Positions 8,976 to 17,693 of a stretch of DNA of 64,000 nucleotides are shown here, piece by piece. The notes below the pieces were generated by a model, which made no database searches, was not told the origin of the DNA, and saw only the letters and a list, made by a program, of their open reading frames with translations. The stretch is from Gemella cuniculi DSM 15828. Its GTDB lineage: Bacteria; Bacillota; Bacilli; Staphylococcales; Gemellaceae. The stretch's first letter is position 1. Each line of letters opens with the position of its first letter. The DNA lies in assembly GCF_000425665.1 (NCBI RefSeq), contig NZ_KE384432.1:1-64000 (forward strand), written 5' to 3'. Both the position numbers and the translations under genes were made by a program.

Positions 8976-9817
8976 TATCTACCTCTTCTCAAAAATTCTA
9001 GATTATTACCATCTACTACAATAGAAAAAAGAAATTTTTCCAAAACTAAAATAGCTGATACATTTGAATTAATATCTGAAATAGCTGATAATATTTTTTC
9101 TTGAACATTGCTTATATTTTCAATTTCTAACAACGATAAATCCGCACCATAACTATATGAAATTTTCTCACTTGCGTACAAAAAAAATGGAACAATATCT
9201 TCCTTAGTTTTTAATTTTTCTAGCAAATAAATATTACCAAGATGAATTTTCTTAGAATTTTTATCCAAAAATTCAAAAAAAATTTCCTCTAGTTCTTTAT
9301 TGTCTTCAGTTATTTTATTCTCCGACTTCCCGACTAATTTTACCTGTTGACATCTTGAAATAATAGTCGGTAAAATTGAACTTGAGTTTTTACAACTAAG
9401 AATTGCTATGATATTTTCTTCAGGTTCTTCCAAAAATTTTAAAATGCTATTAGCAGCCTGTTCTGTCATTTTTTCAATATCTTTAATCCAATATATTTTT
9501 TTTCCATAAAAAGATTTTACACTAAGATCTGATTTTAAAATTTGAATATCTTCCTTTTTTATAGAGGTATTACTACTTATTTTGTAAAAATCAATATAAT
9601 TATCATGATTTATGCTTTTACAATTTTTGCATTCTTCACAACTGAAAAAATCTTTATCTTTATTTTTTAAACAAAAAATTGCTTTAACAAACTGTAAAAT
9701 AAATTCATCAGAATATAAACTATCCTCACCTACAATCAAATAAGCGTGGGATAGTTTATTAGTTTTTAATGTATTTGTTAAAGATTTTACTGCGATACTA
9801 TCTTTACTAAAATCCAT
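8975..9817 (-). CDS. holB: DNA polymerase III subunit delta' (HolB)
   Basis: This is the clamp-loader delta' subunit. It begins SLTNTLKTNKLSHAYLIVG, the AAA+ N-terminal pattern with a degenerate P-loop as expected for delta'. A Cys cluster (CLKNKD, then CEECKNC) forms the zinc module. NSILKFLEEPEEN and TIISRCQQVKL (the SRC motif) follow. Length is 280 residues, slightly short. It overlaps tmk by 11 bases. In Bacillus darA, yaaR, ricT and yabA lie in and around this stretch; here tmk, holB and trmN6 are contiguous. Confidence 0.94.
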   Translation of the reverse strand: MDFSKDSIAVKSLTNTLKTNKLSHAYLIVGEDSLYSDEFILQFVKAIFCLKNKDKDFFSCEECKNCKSINHDNYIDFYKISSNTSIKKEDIQILKSDLSVKSFYGKKIYWIKDIEKMTEQAANSILKFLEEPEENIIAILSCKNSSSILPTIISRCQQVKLVGKSENKITEDNKELEEIFFEFLDKNSKKIHLGNIYLLEKLKTKEDIVPFFLYASEKISYSYGADLSLLEIENISNVQEKILSAISDINSNVSAILVLEKFLFSIVVDGNNLEFLRRGR

Positions 9818-10436
9818 TACTTAAAAATCCTTCCAATATGTTAAGCCCTTCTTTTTCAACATCTTTATAAGGTTTATTAGCATCTATTACTTTTATTCTT
9901 TCTGAATATTCTTTAGAAAGGTCATCATATCCCTTTTTTACATTTTTATAAAATGTTAAGCCTTCTAAATCCATTCTATTATTTTCACCACGTCCTTTAG
10001 TACGTGCAAGCCCCACCGAAACATCTACACTAAAATAAAGTGTTAAATCTGGTGTTAGCCCATCAGTAGCATAACTATTAATATCTATTATATCTTGTTT
10101 TTTCAAGGAACGACCATATGATTGATACGCTATTGAACTATCGACAAAGCGATCACAAATAACAATGTATCCTTCTTTCACATAAGGTATAATTTTTTTC
10201 ATAATATGATCTCTCCTACTCGCACAAAAAAGTAGACTTTCTGTTTTAGCATCTATGTTATTAGAAGTGTCAAAAAGAAGCTCTCTTACTTTTTCACTAA
10301 ATTCTGTACCTCCAGGTTCTCTTGTTGTAATGACTTTATAGCCTTTACTTTTCAAATACTCAGACGCAAAATTTATAAAAGTAGTTTTCCCAGAACCATC
10401 AGTCCCTTCGACAGTTATGAATTTACCTTTCATCAA
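9807..10436 (-). CDS. tmk: thymidylate kinase
   Basis: Phosphorylates dTMP to dTDP. The P-loop is GTDGSGKTTF, the DR(F/Y) motif is CDRFVDSSIAYQ, and the lid region lies around KGRGENNRMDLE. Length is about 209 residues, normal. Two adjacent start codons are possible: TTG at 10436 and ATG at 10433. The upstream AGAAAGG serves either, and ATG is the more likely. It heads the tmk-holB-trmN6-GIY-YIG-rsmI operon, with the aminotransferase gene 12 bases upstream. Confidence 0.96.
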   Translation of the reverse strand: MMKGKFITVEGTDGSGKTTFINFASEYLKSKGYKVITTREPGGTEFSEKVRELLFDTSNNIDAKTESLLFCASRRDHIMKKIIPYVKEGYIVICDRFVDSSIAYQSYGRSLKKQDIIDINSYATDGLTPDLTLYFSVDVSVGLARTKGRGENNRMDLEGLTFYKNVKKGYDDLSKEYSERIKVIDANKPYKDVEKEGLNILEGFLSNGF

Positions 10437-10448
10437 ATTTAAACCTTT

Positions 10449-11627
10449 CTATTTATTTATAAATTGTGAAATTCGTTCTACAGATTCTTTTATATTTTCA
10501 ATACTGGTAGCATAACTAATTCTAAAATAATTATCGTAAGCTTTACCAAACGCTGTTCCCGGAATCACTCCAACTTTAGCCTCCTTAGCTAATAACTTGC
10601 AAAATTCCATTGCACCTAAGCTACTATATCTTTTAGGAATTTTTGCAAAAATATAAAATGCTCCATCTATCTCTGGAACTTCAAATCCTAATTCACGAAG
10701 TCTTGGAACCATGTAATCTTTTCTCTCTCTATATGTTTCTAACATATAATTATTATATTTATCAACTTCTTTGCTCGTAAGTGCTTCTACTGCTGCATCT
10801 TGAATAAATGTTGCTGCACCTGACACAGTAAATAAATGGAATACACCAATCTTTTTAATCATAGCCTGTGGTGCTGCAATAAAACCTACTCTCCAACCTG
10901 TCATAGCATGTGATTTCGATAATCCACTGATATGTACAGTTTGTTCAGGTATAAATTCAGCTAATGATGTATGTTTATAATTGTACGTTAGGTCTCCGTA
11001 AATTTCATCACTAACTACAAATATATCATATTTTTTTAATACATCCGCCAATTCTTTTACTTCTTCTCTTGTGTAAGAAACACCACTTGGATTATTCGGA
11101 TAATTAATTAAAATAGCTTTTGCATCTTTATTTTCTTCTAAATGTTTTTCTAGAACTTGAGGTGATAACTTAAATTTATTATCCACAGTATCTACAAATT
11201 TAATATTACATTTATTTAAAATCCCCACACCTTCGTAAGCAGAAAAATATGGTGTAACTACTAAGATAGTATCCCCTTCATTTGTAATTGCAGATATTGT
11301 ATGTTCAATCGCAGCAGAAGCTCCTATTGTTACAATTACCTCGTCAGAAGAATAATTTAAGTTATATCTATCTTTAAGATTTTTAGACCAAGCTGTTCTT
11401 AACTCAATTATACCATTATTTACTGAATAGTGTGTCCTATTATTATCAAGTGCCTTTTTTGCAGCTTCTTTTATCTCTATAGCTGTATCAAAATCTGGTT
11501 CACCTAGAGTAAGTTTAATAATTCCATCTATACTAGAAGCATATCTATCAAATTCTCTTATAGGTGAACCTGTCAAATTTGCTAATGCTGTATTAAATCT
11601 ATTCTCTAATGATTTTTTTATTTCCAT
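10449..11627 (-). CDS. class I/II PLP-dependent aminotransferase (PatA/AraT-like)
   Basis: A fold-type I aminotransferase of 392 residues. The start is the ATG at 11627 with an AGAAGG site; the longer frame upstream lacks one. Features include LTLGEPDFDT near the N-terminus, INYPNNPSG binding the cofactor and substrate carboxylate, VVSDEIY contacting the pyridine ring, and SGLSKSHAMTGWRVGF with the PLP-binding Lys238. These fit the aromatic aminotransferase / N-acetyl-diaminopimelate aminotransferase PatA group. Exact substrate cannot be decided. It directly precedes tmk and may be co-transcribed. Confidence 0.88.
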   Translation of the reverse strand: MEIKKSLENRFNTALANLTGSPIREFDRYASSIDGIIKLTLGEPDFDTAIEIKEAAKKALDNNRTHYSVNNGIIELRTAWSKNLKDRYNLNYSSDEVIVTIGASAAIEHTISAITNEGDTILVVTPYFSAYEGVGILNKCNIKFVDTVDNKFKLSPQVLEKHLEENKDAKAILINYPNNPSGVSYTREEVKELADVLKKYDIFVVSDEIYGDLTYNYKHTSLAEFIPEQTVHISGLSKSHAMTGWRVGFIAAPQAMIKKIGVFHLFTVSGAATFIQDAAVEALTSKEVDKYNNYMLETYRERKDYMVPRLRELGFEVPEIDGAFYIFAKIPKRYSSLGAMEFCKLLAKEAKVGVIPGTAFGKAYDNYFRISYATSIENIKESVERISQFINK

Positions 11628-11800
11628 AGACAATACCTTCTTCCTATGATTATTTATTTTGTTATAATTGTAACATATTTTAGTTAAAAATAAAAATACT
11701 AATTGAAAGTTATATTGCAATTTACAAATACTTTATTAATCTAAAATTATAAAGATATCCGATTTTTTTTTGAAAATTTCAGAAAATTCAAATTTAAGTA

Positions 11801-11829
11801 TTGAAAAAAAACATTTTTAATATTATAAT
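11801..11829 (+). promoter_or_regulatory. sigma-A promoter of ilvE
   Basis: TTGAAA at 11801 and a perfect TATAAT at 11824 lie 17 bases apart, about 60 bases before the ilvE start. Confidence 0.75.
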
Positions 11830-11886
11830 GTAAATATACATAAAAATTAAAAAGTTTAAAATAAACAATATAAAGGAGAATTTTAC

Positions 11887-12966
11887 ATGAGCAAATTAAC
11901 AGTAAAAGATATTAAATTAGAACTTACTTCTTCACCTAAAGAAAAAACCCCTGATGATAAATTAGGTTTCGGTCAAGTATTTACCGATCATATGTTCGTT
12001 ATGGATTGGGATAAAGAAAATGGTTGGCATAATCCTAAAATTGTTCCTTATGGACCAATTCCAATGTCACCTGCACTTAATACTTTACACTATGGACAAA
12101 GTATTTTTGAAGGTATGAAAGCATATATTGCTAATGGAGAAGCAGTTTTATTTAGACCAGAAGAAAACTTTAAACGTCTTAATAAATCTGCTGATCGTAT
12201 CGCTCTTCCTGAACTTGATGAGGAGTTTGCTTTAGTTGCACTTAAAAAACTTATTGAAATTGATAAAGAATGGATTCCAAAATCTGAGGGTACTTCGTTG
12301 TATATTAGACCTTTTATGTTTGGATCTGAAGAAGCACTAGGTGTTCATCCAAATAATAAAGTTAAATTTATTATTATTCTTTCTCCGTCTGGTAGTTACT
12401 TCAAAGCTGGATTACAACCAAATAAAATTTTTGTAGAAAATCAATATGTTCGTGCTGTTCGTGGAGGATTCGGCTTTGCAAAAACTGCTGGTAACTATGC
12501 AGGTTCACTAAAAGGACAACAAAAAGCACAACAACTTGGATATTCTCAATCATTATGGCTTGACGGTGTTGAGCAAAAATATATTGAAGAAGGCGGAGCA
12601 ATGAACATATTCTTCAAAATTGATGGAAAATTTATTACTCCTGAATTAAACGGTTCTATTTTGCCAGGAATTACTCGTGCTTCTGTAATAGAGCTTCTTA
12701 AATCGCTTGGTGAAACTATTGAAGAAAGAAAATTATCACTTGAGGAAGTTTACAATGCATACGACAATGGAAAACTTGAAGAAGTATTTCTAAGTGGAAC
12801 AGCAGCAGTAATTGCTCCAGTTGGTGAACTTTTTGATGGAAACAAAAAATTAGAGATTGCTACTGAAGCTGGTGAATGGACAAATAAAATTTATAATTTA
12901 CTAACAGGAATCCAACTAGGAAAAGTTGAAGATAAATTTGGTTGGATAACAAAAGTAGAAGAATAA
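11887..12966 (+). CDS. ilvE: branched-chain amino acid aminotransferase
   Basis: Transfers the amino group between branched-chain amino acids and 2-oxoglutarate. It is a fold-type IV PLP enzyme of 359 residues, the length of the BCAT-I (eukaryote/Bacillus YwaA-like) branch. Recognisable parts are LHYGQSIFEGMKAY, FRPEENFKRLNKSA, and FAKTAGNYAGSL with the PLP lysine. Also visible are QSLWLDGVEQKYIEEGGAMN and FLSGTAAVIAPVG. AAAGGAG lies 9 bases before the ATG. It is a single-gene unit between its own promoter and a strong terminator. No branched-chain biosynthesis genes lie nearby, so it may work in degradation or salvage. Confidence 0.96.
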   Translation: MSKLTVKDIKLELTSSPKEKTPDDKLGFGQVFTDHMFVMDWDKENGWHNPKIVPYGPIPMSPALNTLHYGQSIFEGMKAYIANGEAVLFRPEENFKRLNKSADRIALPELDEEFALVALKKLIEIDKEWIPKSEGTSLYIRPFMFGSEEALGVHPNNKVKFIIILSPSGSYFKAGLQPNKIFVENQYVRAVRGGFGFAKTAGNYAGSLKGQQKAQQLGYSQSLWLDGVEQKYIEEGGAMNIFFKIDGKFITPELNGSILPGITRASVIELLKSLGETIEERKLSLEEVYNAYDNGKLEEVFLSGTAAVIAPVGELFDGNKKLEIATEAGEWTNKIYNLLTGIQLGKVEDKFGWITKVEE

Positions 12967-12971
12967 AAATC

Positions 12972-13003
12972 AAAAGTGGGAAAATTTTATCCCACTTTTT
13001 TAT
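12972..13003 (+). terminator. terminator of ilvE
   Basis: AAAGTGGG and CCCACTTT enclose a 10-nt AT loop, followed by a T-run. Confidence 0.9.
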
Positions 13004-13011
13004 TATATTTA

Positions 13012-13042
13012 TAAAAAAAGTTATAGACAATTACTCTATAAC
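13012..13042 (-). terminator. terminator of the formate/nitrite transporter gene
   Basis: On the minus strand GTTATAG and CTATAAC pair, followed by seven T. It lies 30 bases beyond the stop at 13073. Confidence 0.8.
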
Positions 13043-13072
13043 TCTTCTTTATTTTAAATTATTAAAAATTTT

Positions 13073-13858
13073 TTAATCTTTCTTTTTATATGCTAGAGTA
13101 TATAATCCTGCAACTAAAATAGCTCCACCCAAATAATTTCCTAAAAATACTACTACCATATTATTTAAAAACTGTCCAAAAGTAATATTTGCTCCACCAA
13201 ACATAGCTGCTGGGATTACAAACATATTAGCGACAACGTGTTGGAAACCAATAGCAACAAATGTCATAATTGGGAACCATGTTCCTAAGATTTTCCCGCT
13301 CATATCCTTTGCACAAAACGCTAGCCATGCTCCCATACCTACTAGCCAGTTACAACCAACACCTGAAAAAATCATTTGCATAAAACTAGCATTTATCTTT
13401 GCTTCAGCTGTATGTACTGTCTTTTCAAAAACTGCACCTTCAGTAAGTCCTGTAACATGTCCTAAAAAATATGCTACAAAAAGTGCACCGACTAAATTAG
13501 CTAAAGTAATAATAACTAAATTTTTTAATAGCAATGATGGTTTCAATTTTTTATCAAAAACTGCTAATGTTACTGCCATCATATTACTAGTAATAAGCTC
13601 TCCACCACCAATTAAAATACAAATAAGTCCTATTGGGAATACTGCAGCCCCTAAAAGAGTCCCCATTCCTGCCCATTCATGTGGTAGAGTTCCAGCTATT
13701 CTGATATATGCCAAGTAACCTACAGATATAAATGCTCCACCTAAAAAACCTAAGCTTAACATATATCTTAAATTTGCCGTGGCTTTAGCTACCCCTTTTT
13801 TACTGGTATACTCATAAATTTCTTGCGGCTCAAGATATGTTTTCGTCATATTTGCCAT
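13073..13858 (-). CDS. formate/nitrite transporter family channel (FNT)
   Basis: A pentameric inner-membrane channel of the FocA/NirC family for small monovalent anions. At 261 residues with six hydrophobic helices it is typical. Family marks are GFLGGAFISVGYLAY, AAVFPIGLICILIGGGELITSNMM, the membrane Asn/Gly-rich GVGCNWLVGMGAW, and GFQHVVANMFVIPAAMFGG. Formate export during mixed-acid fermentation is the likely role, but nitrite or lactate cannot be excluded. No pfl gene is visible in the window. It is a monocistron with its own promoter and terminator. Confidence 0.93.
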   Translation of the reverse strand: MANMTKTYLEPQEIYEYTSKKGVAKATANLRYMLSLGFLGGAFISVGYLAYIRIAGTLPHEWAGMGTLLGAAVFPIGLICILIGGGELITSNMMAVTLAVFDKKLKPSLLLKNLVIITLANLVGALFVAYFLGHVTGLTEGAVFEKTVHTAEAKINASFMQMIFSGVGCNWLVGMGAWLAFCAKDMSGKILGTWFPIMTFVAIGFQHVVANMFVIPAAMFGGANITFGQFLNNMVVVFLGNYLGGAILVAGLYTLAYKKKD

Positions 13859-13892
13859 AATATTTTTCTCTCCTTATAATTTGTATAAAAAT

Positions 13893-13920
13893 ATTATACA
13901 TCATAAAAACGTTTTTTTCA
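13893..13920 (-). promoter_or_regulatory. sigma-A promoter of the FNT gene
   Basis: Minus strand: TTGAAA at 13920-13915 and TATAAT at 13898-13893, about 16 bases apart, 35 bases before the start codon. Confidence 0.7.
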
Positions 13921-13937
13921 AACTGTTTTATAATAAG

Positions 13938-13958
13938 TTGTGTAAAGTTTATACACTT
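13938..13958. promoter_or_regulatory. inverted repeat upstream of the FNT promoter
   Basis: TTGTGTAAAGTTTATACACT contains GTGTA and TACAC arms separated by 7 bases. It lies 18-38 bases upstream of the -35 box, where activators usually bind. Arm spacing does not match Rex, Fnr or Crp consensus sites, so I leave the regulator open. Confidence 0.4.
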
Positions 13959-14001
13959 TTCATAACTATTCACTTTAGTACATATTTTTACAATCTAAAA
14001 T

Positions 14002-14541
14002 TTATTTTTCTAATATTGTAAATACTGTCATAGAACTTTTTTCATTCCTTAATTTATATTCTACTTCCTTATATTTTTTAAAACCACACTTTTCGTTAAC
14101 TCTTTTTGATTTTTTATTATTTTTAAAATATCCACAAGAAAGATAATCAACTTTTTGAACATCAAATAAATATGTTATTAACTCATTTATCGCTTCAGTC
14201 ATTAAACCTTGTCCCCAATATTCTTTACTAAGAACATAACCAAGTTCATAACCTTTTTTTGTAATATACTCTTGATAAATATCTTTTTTTACCGATTCTA
14301 CTCCTACTGAACCAATTACCTTGTTATCAATTTTATGATATATTGCAAAAGTGGTATCTTCTTCCAAAAATATCTCTAGTATTTTACTTGTTTCTTGTAT
14401 ATTATTGTGATGTTCCCAACCGGCAGCTTCTCCTACACCATCCACTTTGGCATATTCATAAAAATCTTCTAAATCTGTTTTTCTAAATCCTCTTAAAATT
14501 AATCTTTCAGTTTCTAAAACCTTATTCCTTACCTTAAACAT
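14002..14541 (-). CDS. GNAT family N-acetyltransferase (RimJ/RimL-like)
   Basis: A 179-residue acetyl-CoA-dependent N-acetyltransferase of the RimJ/RimL type. It opens LETERLILRGFRKTDLEDFYEYA, has the acetyl-CoA-binding segment GYVLSKEYWGQGLMTEAINELI, and ends with the N-x(4)-S-x-x-V-x-E-K-C-GF pattern (NNKKSKRVNEKCGFKKY). The start has an AGGAAA-type site. The substrate is unknown; family members acetylate ribosomal protein N-termini or small amines. It lies just downstream of a decayed acetyltransferase on the same strand. Confidence 0.88.
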   Translation of the reverse strand: MFKVRNKVLETERLILRGFRKTDLEDFYEYAKVDGVGEAAGWEHHNNIQETSKILEIFLEEDTTFAIYHKIDNKVIGSVGVESVKKDIYQEYITKKGYELGYVLSKEYWGQGLMTEAINELITYLFDVQKVDYLSCGYFKNNKKSKRVNEKCGFKKYKEVEYKLRNEKSSMTVFTILEK

Positions 14542-14553
14542 ATTTCCTCCAAA

Positions 14554-14962
14554 TTAGACATTTATTTTTAGAAAAGTCAATATTTCATAATCCATACAAC
14601 TAGTCATTTCTATATTTTCATAAAATTTTTGTGCCTTATCGCTATTATTAGTTAATAATACAATTTTATAAACATTTGAATACTCTTCTAATATTTTTTT
14701 ATAATGTTGTGCCCATATTTTTTCGTTGACAAGATGGTAAAATTAATATATCTTAAATATAAATTATTAAATATCCATCTCCCATGTTTATTATTTATTC
14801 CTACCAATTTTTTTGTTATCAAATGCAGAAATAATCTTCAAAAAATTTTTGTAACATTTTTCTAATAACTCTGATTTTCTATAATAATTGCTTCAACCTA
14901 CATTTTTACACAATTCTATTATTTTTTATAAAAAACTTATTATATTCTGTATATTTTATCAT
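14554..14962 (-). pseudogene. decayed GNAT acetyltransferase
   Basis: No long frame survives here, but on the minus strand three frames join into one acetyltransferase. A GGAGG site precedes ATG at 14962 (MIKYTEYNKF). After a frameshift the sequence continues ELCKNVG-stop-SNYY then SELLEKCYKNFLKIISAFDN, where the stop replaces an expected Trp. Next comes GDGYLIIYI-stop-DILILPSCQRK, and another shift leads to VYKIVLLTNNSDKAQKFYEN. These match, in order, the GNAT pattern (VGW, GDG, IxDILVLPxYQRxG, LLTxNxxKxxxFYE). At least two in-frame stops and two or three frameshifts make it nonfunctional. Confidence 0.8.
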
Positions 14963-15005
14963 AATTTTCCTCCGATATCTAATTCAATTTCTTTGAGGGT
15001 ATAAT

Positions 15006-15043
15006 AAAAACGATTGATATTTAAAATATCAATCGTTTTTTTA
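15006..15043 (-). terminator. terminator of rny
   Basis: AAACGATTGATAT and ATATCAATCGTTT form a 13-bp perfect stem with a 5-nt loop. T-runs on both sides make it usable in both directions. Confidence 0.92.
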
Positions 15044-15044
15044 T

Positions 15045-16598
15045 CTATCTTGCAAACTTAACTGCTCTTACCTCTCTGATAACATTAACTTTAATATTAC
15101 CTGGGTATTGCATCGTTTCTTCAATTTTATTTTTTACTTCTTTGGCAATTTTATAAGTTTTTGTGTCGTCTACTTCTTCTGGATTAACAATAACTCTTAT
15201 TTCTCGACCAGCTTGAATTGCATAAGTTTTCTCTACACCCTTATGCTCATTTGCTATTTCTTCAAGTTTTTGTAGACGTTTAATATAATTTTCTAATGAT
15301 TCTCTTCTTGCACCTGGACGTGATGCTGAAAGTGCATCGGCAGTAGCAACTATAATAGAAATTGGATTGGTTGGTTCCGTATCACCATGATGTGATGCAA
15401 TAGCATTAACTACAGTAGCATTTTCTTTATATTTAAGTGCTAATGCTACACCTATTTCAACATGCGATCCTTCCACTTCATGATCAAGCGCCTTACCTAC
15501 GTCATGTAATAATCCTGCTCGACGTGCAAGTTGAACATCTAAATCTAGTTCCGCAGCAATAAGTCCAGAAATATAAGCAACTTCCATAGAATGTTGTAAA
15601 CCATTTTGCCCATAACTAGTCCTATATTTTAATTTTCCTACTATTTTTACTAGATCTGGATGCATATTATGAATACCCAAATCAAATGTGGCCTGTTCTC
15701 CTGCATCTCTTATAACTTGATCAATATTTTTTTGTGCTTTATCAACTGCTTCTTCAATTTTTGATGGATGAATACGCCCATCATCTATCAATGACTTAAT
15801 AGCAGTTTTTGCTATTTCACGACGTATAGGATCATATCCTGATAATATAACTGCTTCTGGAGTATCATCAATAATAAGATCTACACCTGTTAGTGTTTCT
15901 AGCGTACGAATATTTCTACCTTCACGTCCAATAATACGTCCTTTCATATCATCGGACGGAAGATCAACTACAGAAACTGTAGTTTCACTTACCACATCAG
16001 TAGCAAAACGTTGTAAAGATTGAATAATTAACTCTTTTGCTCTTCTATCTGCAACACTTTTTGCTTCCAATTCTTTATTTCTTATATAAATTGCCATATC
16101 TTTAGCCATATCAGTTTCTACTGTAGCCATTATCTCTTCACGTGCTTGTTGTTCTGTTAAGTTTGCAATTCTTTGCAACTCTGTTTCTTGTTGAATTTTC
16201 AGTTGATTAACTTCACTACTTTTTTCTTCAAGTAATTGTGATTTTTCTTCTATCTTCATCTCTCTTGAACTAAGCAATTCATCTTTTTTATTTAAAAGCT
16301 CCGTTTGACGCTCTAATGAAGATTCCTTTTGAAGAATTCTATCTTCTTGTCTTTGAATATCTTGCTTTTTAAATTCTGCCTCTTTATTAGCAATATTAAT
16401 TATCTCTTCAGCTTCTTTTTTCGCAATACTAGTTTCTTTCTCAACTATATATCTCGCTTCTTTTTTTGCTTCACCTATAATATGATCTGCATCCTGCTTT
16501 GATAATTCTAATCTTTTTTGAATTGAATTTTTTGAAATAACATATCCAAATAAAAGCCCAACAAGTAAAGCTGCAACACTGATTATTCCATAAATCAT
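15045..16598 (-). CDS. rny: ribonuclease Y
   Basis: Membrane-anchored endoribonuclease that initiates mRNA decay in Firmicutes. The N-terminal membrane helix ([17 protein letters not shown]) is followed by a long coiled coil rich in Glu, Lys and Gln (about 25-190). Then comes the KH domain with [15 protein letters not shown] near residue 215. The HD domain reads [19 protein letters not shown] with the metal-binding His-Asp pair. Length is 517 residues, normal. It is a single-gene unit with a strong terminator 1 base beyond its stop. Confidence 0.97.
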   Translation of the reverse strand: MIYGIISVAALLVGLLFGYVISKNSIQKRLELSKQDADHIIGEAKKEARYIVEKETSIAKKEAEEIINIANKEAEFKKQDIQRQEDRILQKESSLERQTELLNKKDELLSSREMKIEEKSQLLEEKSSEVNQLKIQQETELQRIANLTEQQAREEIMATVETDMAKDMAIYIRNKELEAKSVADRRAKELIIQSLQRFATDVVSETTVSVVDLPSDDMKGRIIGREGRNIRTLETLTGVDLIIDDTPEAVILSGYDPIRREIAKTAIKSLIDDGRIHPSKIEEAVDKAQKNIDQVIRDAGEQATFDLGIHNMHPDLVKIVGKLKYRTSYGQNGLQHSMEVAYISGLIAAELDLDVQLARRAGLLHDVGKALDHEVEGSHVEIGVALALKYKENATVVNAIASHHGDTEPTNPISIIVATADALSASRPGARRESLENYIKRLQKLEEIANEHKGVEKTYAIQAGREIRVIVNPEEVDDTKTYKIAKEVKNKIEETMQYPGNIKVNVIREVRAVKFAR

Positions 16599-16619
16599 TT
16601 TGCAACCTCTTTCTATAAT

Positions 16620-17120
16620 TATTATTTAAAAATTTTTCTTATGATATTTAACTTAATATTTTAAGAAAATTTATTTGTATTTTCATAAAAAAAGCTAACA
16701 CATCATATCTACAATTCTACACTACCATTAATAAAAAGTCAATAGCTCATAAAATAGTATTGAAAATGTTTCGTTGTTTTTTTAGTGAAATATATTTTTA
16801 TTTAACTTAATATTTTAAATTGATAAATATACTTAAGGTAGTACTTTATAGTTATTTTAAAAAGCAAAAATTTATATTGTATCTCAAAATTTAAACTGTA
16901 TATTTTAATTTGAAAATTTATTTAAAAGTCAATTTAATAATGTTTTTATAGTTATAAAGTTTATCCTGTCCTTTTATAAATTTAGAATGACAAAATAAAT
17001 TTCTCTTTTAAATATTTTCGAACTCAATATTCTTAAATAAAACTACTTATCTATTTTTTAAAATCATATAATTATTTTTTACAGTCTATAATTAAATTTT
17101 TTGAAAATTTTAATTAAAAT
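16620..17120. other. long AT-rich intergenic region upstream of rplK
   Basis: About 500 bases between divergent rny and rplK, with very low G+C. I see no frame with start and ribosome binding site, no strong hairpin and no protein-like fragment. It probably holds the rny promoter, which I could not place. Confidence 0.4.
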
Positions 17121-17122
17121 GC

Positions 17123-17151
17123 TTGAATTCTAGTTATCTATATGTTAGAAT
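17123..17151 (+). promoter_or_regulatory. sigma-A promoter of rplK-rplA
   Basis: TTGAAT at 17123 and TAGAAT at 17146 with a 17-base spacer. It is the only good promoter before the L11 gene and leaves a leader of about 100 bases. Confidence 0.75.
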
Positions 17152-17185
17152 AGTCAAGTATGTAAAAATACAACAACTTGATTGA

Positions 17186-17224
17186 GTGGGAGAACGTAAA
17201 ATTTTAAAACGTTCAAATGACCAC
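17186..17224 (+). promoter_or_regulatory. putative L1-binding mRNA leader hairpin
   Basis: GTGG (17186) pairs with CCAC (to 17224), and the inner GAACGT pairs with ACGTTC. Between the two stems is an asymmetric internal loop (GA versus AAATGA). This outer stem, internal loop and inner stem shape, directly before the L11-L1 genes, is what is known for L1 autoregulatory sites that mimic the L1 site in 23S rRNA. Structure seen; binding inferred. Confidence 0.6.
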
Positions 17225-17254
17225 ATCACGAAAAATATATTAGGAGGTTTTATC

Positions 17255-17680
17255 GTGGCTAAAAAAGTTATAAAAGTAGTTAAATTACAAGTACCAGCAG
17301 GTAAAGCTAACCCAGCTCCACCAGTTGGTCCAGCGTTAGGTCAAGCTGGTGTTAACATCATGGGATTCTGTAAAGAATTCAATGCTCGTACACAAGACCA
17401 AGCAGGATTAATTATCCCAGTAGTAATCTCAGTATATGAAGATCGTTCATTTACATTCATTACTAAAACACCACCTGCTCCAGTATTACTGAAAAAAGCA
17501 GCTAAAATTGAAAAAGCATCTTCTGTACCTAACCGTGATAAAGTTGCAACAGTTTCAAAAGCACAAGTTCAAGAAATCGCTGAACTTAAAATGGCTGACT
17601 TAAACGCAGCTTCTGTAGAAGCAGCTATGCGTATGATTGAGGGTACTGCAAGAAGTATGGGTATCTTAGTAGGAGAATAG
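17255..17680 (+). CDS. rplK: 50S ribosomal protein L11
   Basis: L11 forms the GTPase-associated centre with 23S rRNA. The sequence from [20 protein letters not shown] through [20 protein letters not shown] to [11 protein letters not shown] is an unmistakable L11. The start is the GTG at 17255, with TAGGAGG 7 bases upstream. It gives 141 residues and removes a spurious extension that runs through the leader hairpin. The gene is 13 bases upstream of rplA. Confidence 0.98.
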   Translation: MAKKVIKVVKLQVPAGKANPAPPVGPALGQAGVNIMGFCKEFNARTQDQAGLIIPVVISVYEDRSFTFITKTPPAPVLLKKAAKIEKASSVPNRDKVATVSKAQVQEIAELKMADLNAASVEAAMRMIEGTARSMGILVGE

Positions 17681-17693
17681 GAGGATAATTATA

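Noticed and set aside
11628-11720. N-terminal extension of the aminotransferase
   Set aside because: It is AT-rich upstream sequence without a ribosome binding site; the ATG at 11627 has one, and the homologous pattern starts there.
13938-13958. Rex or Fnr operator upstream of the formate/nitrite channel
   Set aside because: The arms GTG and CAC are 11 bases apart rather than 8 as in Rex or Crp sites, so I list only an inverted repeat of unknown function.
17186-17254. N-terminal extension of L11
   Set aside because: It runs through a structured leader, and the GTG at 17255 has a strong ribosome binding site.
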